A DNA stretch of 64,000 bases from Pelodera strongyloides. Taxonomy: Eukaryota; Nematoda; Chromadorea; Rhabditida; Rhabditidae. A program made the translations under genes and the position numbers. Of the stretch, positions 12,034 through 23,573 are shown one piece after another. The stretch covers positions 1 to 64,000 of the forward strand of contig JAANDG010000517.1 of the NCBI GenBank assembly GCA_036852015.1, in the 5' to 3' direction. Under the pieces are notes generated by a model. It saw nothing but the letters and a program-made list of their open reading frames with translations. It searched no databases and had not been told where the DNA came from. The stretch's first letter is position 1. The number at the start of each line of letters is the position of its first letter.

Positions 12034-15000
12034 GAGAGAGACTATTGAAGTGCCCTGAGCCCTGTGAGTTGTGAGTACTATTGTGCTAAAAACGCTTAAA
12101 CTACAGCAAGAGGCAATTTGACCTCTTATTGAACCTTACCACGAAAAATGAAAGCGGTTTGGACGCATAAGATTGGGCATAGGGCTTTAAGCGAAAGCGA
12201 GGAAACTGGGATATTCCCGACTAATTGTAAGTAAGAATTAAGAATTGGTATGCTTACTAATCGAGTGTCCTGATTGATTGTTGGGCACTGGTGCTGCTCC
12301 AGATCCAACAACTGCGACTCCTGCGGGTGCGGGTGCTCCCCCGTCATTGACAACAATTCCTCTGTTCTGGGGATCTGTAAATATGTAAATGTATTAGTAC
12401 TTTGCAGATTTCCCCCTTTACTTTATGCTTTTTTCCGATTAGTATAATGTTTCACTTCTAATCTTAAGATTGATATTAGCACCTAAAAGATGCCCCAACC
12501 AGTTCTCTTCACTGGAGTATATTGACGTATCGAAAGTATCGAAGTACCCTTTTGACTTAAGTAAGCGAAGAAAGTATTAGAATGTTGACAATTGTTAGGA
12601 AGGTATATGCTTACTGCTCTGGGCAATATTGATCGGATGTCCTGCTTGGTTGTTGGATACTGGTGCTGCTCCAGATCCAACTACAACTCCTGCGGGTACT
12701 ACTCCGGCGTTACCAACGATTCTACCAATCTGGGGATCTACAAATATGCAAATGTACTTGCAGTTTTTTCCGATTTACTTTATGCTTGTATGCTTCCTGC
12801 TTCACTTCTATTCGGAAGGTAGAGCACTAAACGATGCCCTAACTAGGATTCTTTACTGGAGTATTATCGATAGTATCGAAGTGCCCGTTTAACTTAAGTA
12901 GGCGAGGAAAAGTAGAGAATTCAGAAGAACCGAGTATATCAGTGCGTTCGTAAGTAGTAAGCTAGGTATACTCACTGTTCTGGGGATTGTTGTTGCCCAC
13001 TTGTCCTTGTCCTGCGTGCCTGTTGTTGGGTGCGATGGGTACTGGTGCTGCTCCAGAACCATTTGCGACGGCTCCTCCACGGAGTCCAATATTCGCCTGT
13101 CCTTGCAACTGGCGATCTATAAATAGGCAAATTTATATTACAGTATTTCTCATTCACTTGATCGCTTCCTTATATTTTCGCGACGGATGCTAACTCTGAC
13201 GGTGTGTCACTGATGAGTTGCTAAGCGAGTGTGAGAGGCACTGGGGAGATATAATAAGAGGAATGGAGGGAACGTGTTGCGCGACGGATGCTAACTCTGA
13301 AGGTGTGTCACTGTTAAGTTGTTAAGCGAGTGTGAGAGAGACTGGGGAGATATAATGAGAGGAATGGAGAGAAAGTGTTGCGCGACGGATGCTAACTCTG
13401 AAGGTGTGTCACTGTTGAGTTGTTAAGCGAGTGTGAAAGAGACTGGGGAGATATAATGAGAGGAATGGAGATAAAGTGTTGCGCGACGGATGCTAACTCT
13501 GAATGTGTGTCACTGTTCAGTTTTAAGCCAGTGTGAGAGAGACTGGGGACGAGGATGTACCTCTGAAGGTGTGTCACTCTGGGGTTGTTGCTAACTCTGA
13601 GGTGTGTCACTGTTGAGTTGTTAAGCGAGTGTGAGAAAGATGAGGAATGGAGGGAAAGTGGTGCGGAGGAGGTGAAGGTGTGTCACTGTTGAGTTGTAAG
13701 CGAGTGTGAGAGCTGGGGAGATATAATGAGAGGAATGGAGAGAAAGTGGTGCGCGACGGATGCTAACTCTGAAGGTGTGTCACTGATGAGTTGCTAAGCG
13801 AGTGTGAGAGAGACTGGGGAGATATAATGAGAGGAATGGAGAGAAAGTGGTGCGCGACGGATGCTAACTCTGAAGGTGTGTCACTGTTGAGTTGTTAAGC
13901 GAGTGTGTGAGAGACTGGGGAGATATAATGAGAGGAATGGAGAGAAAGTGGTGCGCGACGGATGCTAACTCTGAAGGTGTGTCACTGATGAGTTGTTAAG
14001 CGAGTGTGAGAGAGACTGGGGAGATATAATGAGAGGAATGGAGAGAAAGTGGCGCCCGACGGATGCTAACTCTGAAGGTGTGTCACTGTTGAGTTGTTAA
14101 GCAAGTGTGTGAGAGACTGGGGAGATATAATGAGAGGAATGGAGAGAAAGTGGTGCGCGATGGATGCTAACTCTGAATGTGTGTCACTGTTCAGTTTTAA
14201 GCCAGTGTGAGAGAGACTGGGGAGATATAATGAGAGGAATGGAGAGAATTGGTGAGGCGAATGCTAACTCGGCTATTCTGTACTTATTTCCATACCTCGT
14301 TTAGCTGTCCAGTAAAGTAGGCCAGTTTGTTGACGTTGTAATTGGGAGATTTCAAGGAGACCGCCATTTTCTTTGCCGTGCTAAACGTGTTCCACAACAT
14401 GAGTGCTGCCCGTTCCTAAAAGAAAGACAATATTCAACAAAAAAGTCCTTCATCGATAATATGTGTGTGTGTGTGTGTGTGGGGTGGGGGGGGGGGTTTG
14501 TAGACACGTTATGTTTAGTCTTTAGTATCACAGAGCTCTTTTTCTTTGAGAATATGCGTTCTACAGTAGTTTCAACAATTCGTACTTCGTTTTTGTCAAT
14601 GAGTGCACCTTTTCGTAAAGACCAAACCTTGAAAGGCCAAATTAAAGTTAAGTGTTCTTACCGTCTGCTCGTCCTTGAAGAGCATGCGTGCGGCCAGATG
14701 CACGCGCAGCTTCCAAGAACGGATCATGCACGTATCCGACATCAGAACCATCATCGCTTGGTCGGTGTAGTTGGCCAACTGAAAGAATCGAAATATCGTG
14801 AGAGCAATATAGGTCACGGCCAAGCCAGTTTCTGGTTTTTCTTACGATTCTGCGCCACTGATATTTGACCTATCACTCATTCTTTCCTACACTATCCACG
14901 CTCATTTCTGTGGACTCACATGACTCACATAAGCGGCAAATCAACGGCGGGGTCCTACAGTCCTACAAGTTTTTCTTCGACGACAGGCACGTTCACCACT

Positions 15001-15303
15001 GTTTGTACTAATCAATATTTGATAGAAATCGCCAGTAACTGCGCGTAATAATGAGGTAAACTAGTTTATTTACTTACGTCTGAGAAAGGGTCGACCAAAA
15101 CATTCTCGTCGAGATGTTCCAAGTGGGTCCTGGGTGGCGGCGGAGGGGCAGGGCGTGCGGCACGAGCGGGACGGCGTGGCGGGGCGGGAACAGGTCCGGG
15201 AGCAGCAGGAGGTGGTCCGGGTGGCACGGCTTTTGTTGTTAGCATTTCTGGCCATACCTCGGGTAATGGCCATATTGAACTTTTGATGTTCGAAGTTTGC
15301 TTT
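7337..15303 (-). CDS. Low-complexity nuclear-type protein of unknown family, about 600 aa, built from duplicated exons
   Basis: Function is not recognised. Exons in transcript order: 15078-15303, 14662-14778, 14296-14415, 12976-13108, 12615-12737, 12258-12374, 11747-11839, 11137-11220, 10755-11008, 10404-10476, 9969-10088, 9426-9527, 8413-8526, 7688-7795, 7337-7413. From the ATG at 15245 they sum to 1803 nt (600 aa plus stop). A short upstream exon may exist, because an acceptor precedes 15303. The N-terminus is proline-rich (PGPPPAAPGPVPAPPRR). Two helical exons follow (TDQAMMVLMSDTCMIR; ERAALMLWNTFSTAKK). Then come three related Gly/Ala/Asn/Gln exons sharing GSGAAPV, an acidic MDLGND/MGMDND repeat, Ser-rich exons, and a tail EHKRRRSF that resembles a nuclear localisation signal. 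A disordered nuclear protein is an inference. Intron 13109-14295 holds a minisatellite. The acidic exon is one base short, and the next exon compensates. Confidence 0.6.
7989..8123 (+). other. Exon-like open segment on the plus strand, antisense to the 7.3-15.3 kb gene
   Basis: The segment follows TTTTCAG and ends GAG before GTAAGT, both good splice signals. It is open for 44 codons with a protein-like composition (RYVVRLPADVLKELLMALLD). The minus strand is also open from 8110 to 8002 (109 nt, with a GTGAGT donor), but adding that exon would break the frame of the minus-strand gene. I could not find partner exons on the plus strand. Confidence 0.3.
8895..9410. mobile_element. Element made of alternating CTACCCC and GGGGTAG modules
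   Basis: About 500 bases carry more than a dozen copies of CTACCCC on one strand and GGGGTAG on the other, often inside the longer word GAAGAACACTACCCC or its complement. The ends are roughly complementary, so the whole stretch can fold back. It lies in an intron of the 7.3-15.3 kb gene. No coding frame is convincing. It is probably a foldback-type transposon; its exact borders are uncertain. Confidence 0.5.
10800..10945 (-). repeat. 18-bp coding repeat for acidic MDLGND/MGMDND motifs
   Basis: Six or seven in-frame 18-base units encode alternating Met, Asp, Gly and Asn. They are inside the exon 10755-11008. One unit lacks a single C on the plus strand (near 10841), which shifts the frame for the rest of that exon. 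Confidence 0.8.
12001..12042. repeat. (GA)n microsatellite
   Basis: Nearly pure GA dinucleotides over about 40 bases, within an intron of the minus-strand gene. Confidence 0.95.
12258..13116 (-). repeat. Three duplicated Gly/Ala/Asn exons
   Basis: Exons 12258-12374, 12615-12737 and 12976-13108 are related in sequence (each contains the peptide GSGAAPV) and in flanking intron. The first two are 117 and 123 nt, both symmetric phase 1-1. The third is symmetric (141 nt) if it starts at the acceptor before 13116, and phase 0-1 (133 nt) from the inner acceptor before 13108. Only the inner acceptor keeps the frame from the exon before it. Confidence 0.7.
13180..14275. repeat. 101-bp minisatellite, about eleven units
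   Basis: Unit landmarks are GATGCTAACTCTGAAGGTGT, GTCACTGTTGAGTTGTTAAG and GGGGAGATATAATGAGAGG. Units near 13530-13720 are shortened or rearranged and the rest are nearly identical. The array fills most of one intron of the 7.3-15.3 kb gene. Short frames across it are incidental. Confidence 0.9.
14461..14500. repeat. (GT)n tract followed by a G run
   Basis: About ten GT dinucleotides are followed by a G-rich run in an intron. Confidence 0.9.
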
Positions 15304-15597
15304 CTGTAAGCAACACGGTTTTACTGATTAGATTATGTCTGCATATCGACCATAATAAAGAGTACATTTGGAGATGTTTACAACGTACAACTCAAAATTA
15401 CTATTCAGAGGAATAGGAATAGTCTAATGATGTTTCAACATAGACGAGGCAAAATAAGACAAGTTCGAATGAAAAGCCAAAATAAGACAAGAATAAAAAC
15501 ATGCGTATCGTGTACATATGTTTCTTAATTTGTGCACTTTTTTCAGGTTCTCAAAAGGTGTGCGCTAGGACAATCGATGCAATCGAATTGGGATCTT

Positions 15598-15641
15598 CTA
15601 TGAACGTACAGAAGACTGTAAGGTCTTCTGTACGTTCATAG
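15598..15641. repeat. Perfect 19-bp-arm hairpin
   Basis: CTATGAACGTACAGAAGAC is followed by a 6-base loop and its exact complement. It lies upstream of the minus-strand gene. It could be a tiny foldback insertion or a structured RNA; the sequence does not decide. Confidence 0.7.
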
Positions 15642-18245
15642 TTGTTTATGAGAAATGTTGTTCTTATAAGGAAGCTTTGAAGTATGTCCGTTAAGCCTCG
15701 TTAATCGTTAAGTTAAGACAGAGAAAGTAGGGTTCCAAATTTTGAAGTGTAGGAATAGAGAAATTGCAATCTTGTAGATTTGTAACGGCATAGTTTAGCG
15801 GCAATAAAGGGCAGTAATAGAACTCAATGTACTGTTAGCTGAACCGTGTAAATGCAACCAATCCTAGCACCTAGTAACATTTTGTGAGGCTATTAGACGT
15901 AAATTTGAGGAATTACTATTTTGACTGCCATTCAGTTTTGGGGCTTTTATACCAATTTAGCCTATATGTTAAGAAAAGCAAAGGCCGACGAATTCTAGCG
16001 TAACCGAGACCTACATTAACGACTTTTATCCTGTGACAGCCAATTTTCTTTCTGTTTGCCCAATGGTATGGGTTTTGTTACCTAGCTAGCCTTTTTTCAT
16101 TCTCATAGTGTAAATATACATGTAGCTATAACATGATGAACCGGGATTCTCAGGTAAAATGCGTGTTTTACTTATATAGTGAATGAATGTGTGAATATAG
16201 TGCCAATCTTTGCATTCTCAATTCTTAGCATTCGTATACTCAAAACTAAAATTGATGCTAGATTTGGTGGGAAAGAACTATCATCGATGAACGAGAAAGA
16301 GGATGTTTTGGATACGTTGATTGGTATGACAAGAAATGTTCTGAATATGACGAAAACTATATGTTTCAATAGGTAGTAATGAGTAATGATGTAAGAGTAT
16401 GAGCGGTTGCGAGTCATATGTAGCTGGTTGTTACCAAATACGCGCTTAGTTTAACACTAATAGTTCAAAATAGTTAGAAATAATGAAATAAGAATTTGGT
16501 AATTCAAAAGCAATAAGAAAGAATGAGTAAAATTAATATTTTCGAAATGTTTTACTCAGTTTCATTATTCTAATTTTTTACGCGCCGAATATGCAAATAT
16601 GCAAATTATGCTAATTTTCGTTTCACGCTTGGGCGCTGGCGGCCGTTTTAGCTATCTTGCATGAGTGGTCGGAGATACGTTTCAGCAGTTGGCATATAAG
16701 CATGAGGTGTTTGTTCGAACTGTGTTATTTAACCAAGTTGGCATAACGAAATTGAGAGGCTTATGCTGGCAAGTCACTTTGTAAGTACCAAAGTTATGGG
16801 GATTTTGATACTGATATTGAAATTTGATTTATATTTTTTATAAATTGATTAATATAACTAGTATTGATATTATGTTGTGTTCTCTTCCTGTGTAACTTGC
16901 CAGTTTGAACATAAAAAAAGTGAGAAAGGGCTGTGTTTCACCATCTGCATAACTAAAAGTTTATCCAAATGGGATCTGTTTTTTCTGTGAACTTTGCTAA
17001 CGTAATCCGAGGACCGTATTGAAACTATCCAGTTTAGGCTATTTCTTTAACTTGGGTTGAGTTTTTTTAATTATAATTTTATAAGTGATAAGTATGGAGA
17101 TGAATGTATTGTTTTTGTGGTCCTTTTAGCTGATAAAAGGCTAATGGATTGTGATTAATCGTAGCTAGCGTTTTACATTGCGGTATTCCTCATTTATATA
17201 AACTGTATCTTTCGATACCTTTGAGTCAGTTGGTTTGAGGTTAAGTCGATTAAACTTAGAAGTTAAACTAGGTTGATTATCCAAATGTTTAACAAAAGTG
17301 GTTAATATTAGATTCGTCATTGTGGAACGATTTCAATGTTATTTCTACTGTATTCCTATAGTTCTTGTACAGTAGTAGAATACAGTAGTTGGTGTTGAGT
17401 GAATTCTTGTTGACGCTTGAACCTATGTGGATATTCAACGAAGACTTCTATTGGTTATTACGGAAGAGCACATAGGGATAGGACAGAGGAGTGTTGCTGC
17501 GAGTGACTGGACATAATGATCTAAAGAAATACCGTCGACGACCTTTAATTTATGTTTGTTTACAGATGAAGGAAACGGGGACAGACTGAGACTTGAGGCT
17601 GACATTCTTCTTTGGCCCTATTGGAGTTCGATATGAACAAGTTATGTTTCTGTATATATTGTATATGTTCTGACTTTAGTTTTGTACTTTTGTGGACTAG
17701 GACTCATGTTTTCTAACCCATTTTTCCTTGAAATGTGGAACTAGTTGAAGGGATCTAGGGTTTGTTTATTTCTATGTTATCTATAATCGACGGCACCGAC
17801 CACTACGTAGATAGACATGTGGACATCGGACATCCCACTATGTGCCCAATTCTTTTCTAAGGAAACCCCGAGCTAAGCCCGATTCGAATCACTACCATTG
17901 TTGTAGGGACGATGTCGGGCACATATCGGAATCGGGGTTTTCACTTTTCTATCAAGGAGAGAATGAGAAGTCCTGTGTAGAACTAGTTGTGCTTTTTGAA
18001 TCTTTGATGTGTGAAGTGTGAAGTGAACGCTAAATGTTTGCCTTCCTATCCGGAGATGGTGATACATATCGTTTGTATGTGTAAGCGATCTGTTAACGTA
18101 TACTAGGGGTGTACTGTGCGTTGTATCGAGAGGTATGAGTATGGTTTTTTTTTATATTTTGGTATTAAGATTAGATTTCAGATTTCTTCGGATTCCGTTG
18201 AGTTACGTGTGATGATGTATCAGAATCCGCCTCTGAAGATCAAAA
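15642..18245. other. Intergenic AT-rich stretch without a supported gene
   Basis: The stretch lies between the 5' end of the minus-strand gene and the small plus-strand gene. I see scattered AT-rich runs and repeated TATGCAAAT words near 16590-16605, but no splice-bounded frames or recognisable protein. It may contain promoters for both flanking genes. Confidence 0.5.
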
Positions 18246-19745
18246 ATGACTGGCATGACTGTGACTACAGTACTCCTGGAAACTAACAAGGCGGTGCTAC
18301 CGAAAAAGGTGAGCTTTTGTTACGATATGACTTTTTGCGGAACACTTATAGGAGAGGTACTTGTCCTCCTGGCTCCTGGAGATAGGCCTCCTATAAATGG
18401 GGCATGCTCATTTTCATAGAGCGAGAAGGCAAAAGCGAAAATTTGCTGTACATCTATTCAAAGTGCTAATTCATCCATTTTTCGGCATTGTAAAAGCCGC
18501 TTATAAAATAAACTCATTACAATAGCAATGAGAGAGTCAATGCCGTCGGTAGTTTGCGTTTTCTTTACATGTGAATTCATAGGAGATTTTGTTTCCGCCA
18601 AATCTTTTCTTGTTGTCTGAAGTTCAAGTACAAGGAAACCTCAGACCTTATGCCCGTAACACCTCGCCCGAGCGCACTGTGTGATGTACCTAACGGTGCA
18701 CCTCATCTACATCCCTATTGTAACGACTTAATGGTATTGTTTTCAGTTTCGATATGGTTCTTCACCGAGTGTCAGTGGATCTCCTATCGATTGTATCGTT
18801 ATCGTGTCGTTTGAAGCTAATGTCTACAACAGTCTTTTGGAGCTAACGATGGAAGACGAGATACACAATTATATGAATGGTGAGCTTTCAAAATGAGTCT
18901 TGGAATTTCCATGCTAATGTACAGTTCTTGTTTGTGATCTAAACTGTGATCTGTGAATGCTATGTGTTGTGTGTGTCATGTAACATACACACAAATACCG
19001 TACATGTGTATTTTATTGTATGTTTATTGTTAGAAAGAGCGCAATGCCATAAGAGACTGAATATGATCGTGAATTCAAAGTACTTCGTGATGTTGGATTA
19101 TTTGTGACATGAAAAAGTTTTAGGTTCAAGGGCGATGAAGGTGATCGGAGGATAAGAAGGAAATTCGAAGAATCGTGTAGTGTGTATACGAACCCCTGGG
19201 GACAGAGCGCCGAACGGCCGAACACGCCCTAGTGTGAAGAGCACCAGCGGATACTTACCAAGCGATACATAGTTGTATTGTAAGTTTCTATGTATACGAA
19301 ACGAGCAGCATTTAATTCTGACTTCATTTATGCTCATGTACTTTTAGAATGAACCGTCGTCGTAAATGTATCTTTTATTCCAGAATCATTCCGTCTAACT
19401 GTCCACTCGGGAGCAGGTTCCGGAAGTGTGAAACCACACGATATCTACCCTTCTATGACGGTGAGTTTTCTATTCCGATTAGGGCGCGTTCGGGTTGCTC
19501 TTTCCAAAAGGAAAACATGCAATTTTGTCGTTCGTGATGGCCATTTCCGAAGGATTCTAATGCTTCGAGAAAGCAAAAATACATTGTGAATTGGAATGCA
19601 AAACGTGCTATTTCGGACTTTTGCATGTTAATTCATACTTACTGTTTTTTTGTTGCTTTCTCCAAGCATTAGAAACATGTTATAAAGATATAATTATGTG
19701 TTTCAGTTCCTACTTCTACGCGTTCCTCTTCCATTCGTGATGTAA
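18246..19745 (+). CDS. Small four-exon gene, 103 aa, unknown function
   Basis: I do not recognise the product. Exons are 18246-18308, 18747-18879, 19384-19460 and 19707-19745, summing to 312 nt (103 aa plus stop). Donors are GTGAGC, GTGAGC and GTGAGT; acceptors are TTTTCAG, ATTCCAG and GTTTCAG. The start chosen is the first ATG in the open frame of the first exon (MTGMTVTTVLLETNK). The middle is mixed hydrophobic and acidic (IDCIVIVSFEANVYNSLLEL). There is no signal peptide or clear domain. AATAAA at 19823 fits a 3' end. The final exon's stop TAA overlaps a GTAAGT donor consensus, so a longer spliced form is possible. An upstream coding exon cannot be excluded. Confidence 0.45.
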
Positions 19746-22280
19746 GTACTCTGCTCCGGATTTGCTGACAGAATGAAACGGAGAATTGTATCATTTTGAA
19801 GTATCATTTTGAACCCAACGACAATAAAGAATTGCAAATATATCTTTGTTTAATGAAACATTCAAAGTTTGCTTATTTGTTCAATGAGGAATTGAGGGAT
19901 TCTAAGTTTGATATCCATTTTTTTGGCTTGTTGGCTAGCTTTACGCGCTAGCTTTGATCGTAGTGACAAAATGTTAACAACGTTCGGATTTTCGGTAATT
20001 TACTGTAATCATAAATGTACGTTTTCCGCGCGCCCGCTTTTACTTGGTTGCACTGCGTGTTTTCGTAGTGTCTGCGCCGACCTGGCTTTGCCAAATGTTT
20101 GCGAGTGTTTCGCGGCGCACCACCCTAATTTCATCAGCGTTGACCAAAAATGTAAAAACCGTGCTGTGTAGGACTAAATCAGGAACGCTTTCTTGTGCGA
20201 TGCCTTTCAGTTATTCTGTCATTTCGTGCGATTCCACTGCATGATGAGAACTGAACCAACCTATCGCGCTACCGTACAGAGACATCATAACTCAAAAGGC
20301 TGAAGTGATGCGTAACTGCACACGGAAATGTTAACCATGAATATTCTATCGGGCACGACTAGTTGGGATAAGGTATTTCCAGTATCTGCCCAAAATACAC
20401 TTTAATCTTTTCCATCTCGGAACGGACAGTAACGAAATGTGTAACCACACGGAGTGGAGATAGAGACAATTCCGAGATGGTCAGCTGCACATACAAAAAC
20501 CGAGCCCATGCGTAACGAAACAATAACCACGTTGGCCTTCAGGCAGGCACGGAAGCTGGCGCCATTAACAAAAGTTCATTCATTCGTTTGGTTAAAATAT
20601 AAATATCTCCAAAAAAAAAGTTCAAGAAACAAGAAATAAACAAAGTATAAGATAAATTTATTCAATAACAAACACAAGCAAATGCAATTACAAGGAATGA
20701 TATTTGACAGAGCAATGCTTTTGACAGTGTAGGAATTTAGGAAATGTGGACCATAGGTTATAGGATCATATGCAGAAAAATATCTGTGACTCAGAAACAA
20801 AGTAAGGAAAGTTTTGACTGAAAATGTTTAACAACTTCACAGTTGAAATGATTAGAATGTGCTCGAATTACGAGGCAATTAACTTCACGAGCTGACACAA
20901 GAGTGATTCAATGTTGGGTGAACAGGTAAGTCTAGTAAACGAGTGTGTTAGTAACAAGAGAGGGTTAGTATAGGGAAGTTATGTACAAGATACTATATAC
21001 ATGTTGAAAGGCATTCAAACTACATTAGCCTGCGTCTAAAAAGATGAAATTGGATGAAAGCAATCATTCACACAGAACACTTACCACAACCACAATGACT
21101 AGTAGTCAGTACTCATCAGAGACTGATAGCAAGGAAATCAACCCTCCGGAAAGAGTCGATTCCCCTGCGAACCCTCTCTTCTGAGGTCTGAGACTGTCAC
21201 TGTGGCCTAGTTCCCAGTCTAAGACAACCTACCTTGTATAGAAGGCCTTTGATGAAGGGCCAGTCAACAAGTGACTTCCCGCTCTCCCTTCTTCCGATCG
21301 GATTCCGAACTTCCCCACCTCCTCAGACCTAGCCACATCTCGCCCGCCACGGTCCATACATGCGACCGCCCAGAGTCCGACCCGGTGCTCGGAAATGCTG
21401 ACCCGCGTCCGGACCGGGCCAGCACTGATCGGTCCTTTGAGGTAAGGCCCCCTGTCCAGGACCCAGTCCCTTCAAGAAGACCCGCTTTCAAGAGACCACC
21501 CAACCCAGGATCGACTTCCCGTCCGGGCCGTGTTCACTGTTTCAGAGCCATCGCACCCGTTTGTGGTTCCCTACCTGAGAACTTACGTGTCCTTTTGGAT
21601 TCGGTCTTCTCCGTGGATAAGTTAGAGATTCCGTAGTTGTAGTTGTACGTTTAGAAGTAGAAGCAGGAGTCGCACAGAATGGTAAGCGAAAACGGCGCAC
21701 ACTAAAACATTGTAAATAACTAAGATTTCACTCACATTGAAAGTAACGCGGTAACAACGTCCTGTCAAAAGCGACCGGCTTATTAACCGGCAGCTAATTT
21801 ACGAGAAAGCGGAAAGCACTCCAGTTCGCCACAGTGGAGCCTATTCTGGCGGGCTGCGGCAGGTATACTGTACCTCAGACAGATGGTCAACTAAGCTAAC
21901 ATATTTCGCACACTCTTGGCGCACACCTCGTACACACTGAAAAAAACGGATGCTTTTCGTAATTTAGCCTAACCTCTACGAATGTTCCTACAAAAGTGCA
22001 CCAATCTACATATATAACGCAGAGAAAGTAGAAGAATGTACATACGCACTGAGCACAAAAAATAATGCGGGTAACAACCACTCCCCCATCCCGAGTAATC
22101 TTTAATCTGAAATAAAAGAAGACATAAAAGTACCTTAATTTGCAGGAGTTTCACAGGAAATTCAGCTGCTTTGCGTTGGTCCCTAGTCGACTGCCGGGTT
22201 GACCCACATCCACATGGAATAATTCGTGCTGAAAAGGATTGTACATTTTGGATTACTTTGTAAGTATAATATAGGCGGAT
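19746..22280. other. Gene-poor stretch; one GC-richer open region
   Basis: Between about 21250 and 21640 the base composition becomes GC-richer and both strands are open for 200-360 bases. The plus strand reads Pro/Arg/Ser-rich from 21271. The minus strand reads across to a GTAGGT donor near 21234. Neither matches a family I know, and no partner exon could be joined. The rest is AT-rich with no supported feature. A GGGCGCGTTCGGG word after TTA at 19482 resembles a miniature-transposon end but has no partner. Confidence 0.4.
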
Positions 22281-22283
22281 GAA

Positions 22284-22435
22284 ATGGATGCTCTATTGGA
22301 ACAACAGCTTTCAGAATATAAAGTAAGCCAAAAATTTAAAAGTGTACCTTCAATCCAAAATACGGAGACGTTCTTCAGACGATGTGGACCTCGTCATGGG
22401 GCGCTAAAGAGAAGGACGGCAGGAGGAATAGAGAA

Positions 22436-22514
<79 letters not shown>

Positions 22515-22561
22515 CAGCAGGGAAAGCGGGAGAGAGGACGAAGAGAGACAAGATAACAAGA
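22284..22561 (+). other. Weak candidate exons spanning a (GA)n tract
   Basis: A short open segment from ATG 22284 (MDALLEQQLSEYK) ends at a GTAAGC donor near 22323. After about 56 bases an acceptor TTCTTCAG opens a second segment that reads through the (GA)n tract as Arg-Glu repeats and ends at a GTAAGC donor near 22562. Both splice pairs are reasonable, but no homology or further exon supports a gene. Confidence 0.2.
22438..22514. repeat. (GA)n microsatellite
   Basis: About 75 bases of GA dinucleotides with one GG interruption. Confidence 0.95.
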
Positions 22562-22661
22562 GGTAAGCAGAAATAGAGAGAACTCGAGAGTAAGATATGG
22601 AGACAAACTCTTCAACAGAGAGGAAGCAGAAATAGAGAGTGAGTGAGACAGAAACGAGGTC

Positions 22662-23573
22662 TCAAAAAGGGACTTCGAAGTCGCAGAAGTCATCATCCGT
22701 TGGTGGCAGTACTTGAGTGTCTACGGCATTGTTGCATCTAAATAATATTAAGTTATTAATTGTAAACGGAAAAAGATAAAAAGATAAATTTAACAACGGG
22801 CAACTCCATTGAAAATGCATAACAGATACTCTATCTAAAAGTACCCATTGGTAACACATGCTGATGTCCTAACGGACCGAATATAGTCAAAAACAAACAA
22901 AGATTATATAATTAATAAGTACGTAAAACTGCATACGGATAAACAACCAACCTTGGGCAGAAAAAGAAGAGCAATGAATTTGAATAGAATTTCGGAATCC
23001 ATAAAATAAACGATATGCTAATTTTTCTCACATGCTAATTTTTCTCGCATGCTAATTAGCAGTCTGACTAAAATGCCCGTGCACGAATACAACACTCGAC
23101 CAAAGGACTTCGCCCCCCCCCCCACACATACGTTTCACGAGAACGAAGTGTGTGGAATAATGTACGATTCTTGGATAACAACACTAACTGAAATGGTACG
23201 TAAAGCTTTATTAGCGAACTAACAATAAGAAGAATGGTGACTGAAAATACCCCTAATAAACCGCCATAAACCAGATATGGCGATATGTAATACGTAATAT
23301 GTACTGCACTTGGGGGAAACGTTATTATTTATTTATTAAATACATCGAAAGGTGTGCATCCGACATCCGAGGATGAAAAATAAAATGAACATATAAAACG
23401 ATAATCAGCAACGAGATCAGACATTCTGCACTTGAAATATTGTTGAAAAGGGAATAAAACCAGCATTTTTTCCTTGGACAAACCTTGAATCAATCCCTAA
23501 GGCAAATACTGTTATATTTCCATGGTACCTTAAAAAACTGGGCCACATTCACGAACAGTATATATTCTTTTAG
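22662..23573. other. AT-rich stretch with a dispersed repeat tail
   Basis: The words TTATTTATTTATTAAATACA and AAAGGTGT, then ATCCGAGGAT, near 23325-23375 recur near 38047-38095, suggesting the 3' end of a dispersed retroelement. A minus-strand segment ending at 22662 (VLPPTDDDFCDFEVPF then stop) follows an acceptor TTTAG and could be a terminal exon, but no upstream exon joins it. Confidence 0.35.

Noticed and set aside
19196..19500. MITE bounded by GAACACGCCC and GGGCGCGTTC
   Set aside because: The two words are in the wrong relative order for terminal inverted repeats and have no matching flanking duplication.
22166..22320. Plus-strand exon pair joined at GTAAGT (22260) and ATATAG (22274)
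   Set aside because: The intron would be only 15 bases long. The first segment has a good acceptor and open frame but reads into TAA immediately.
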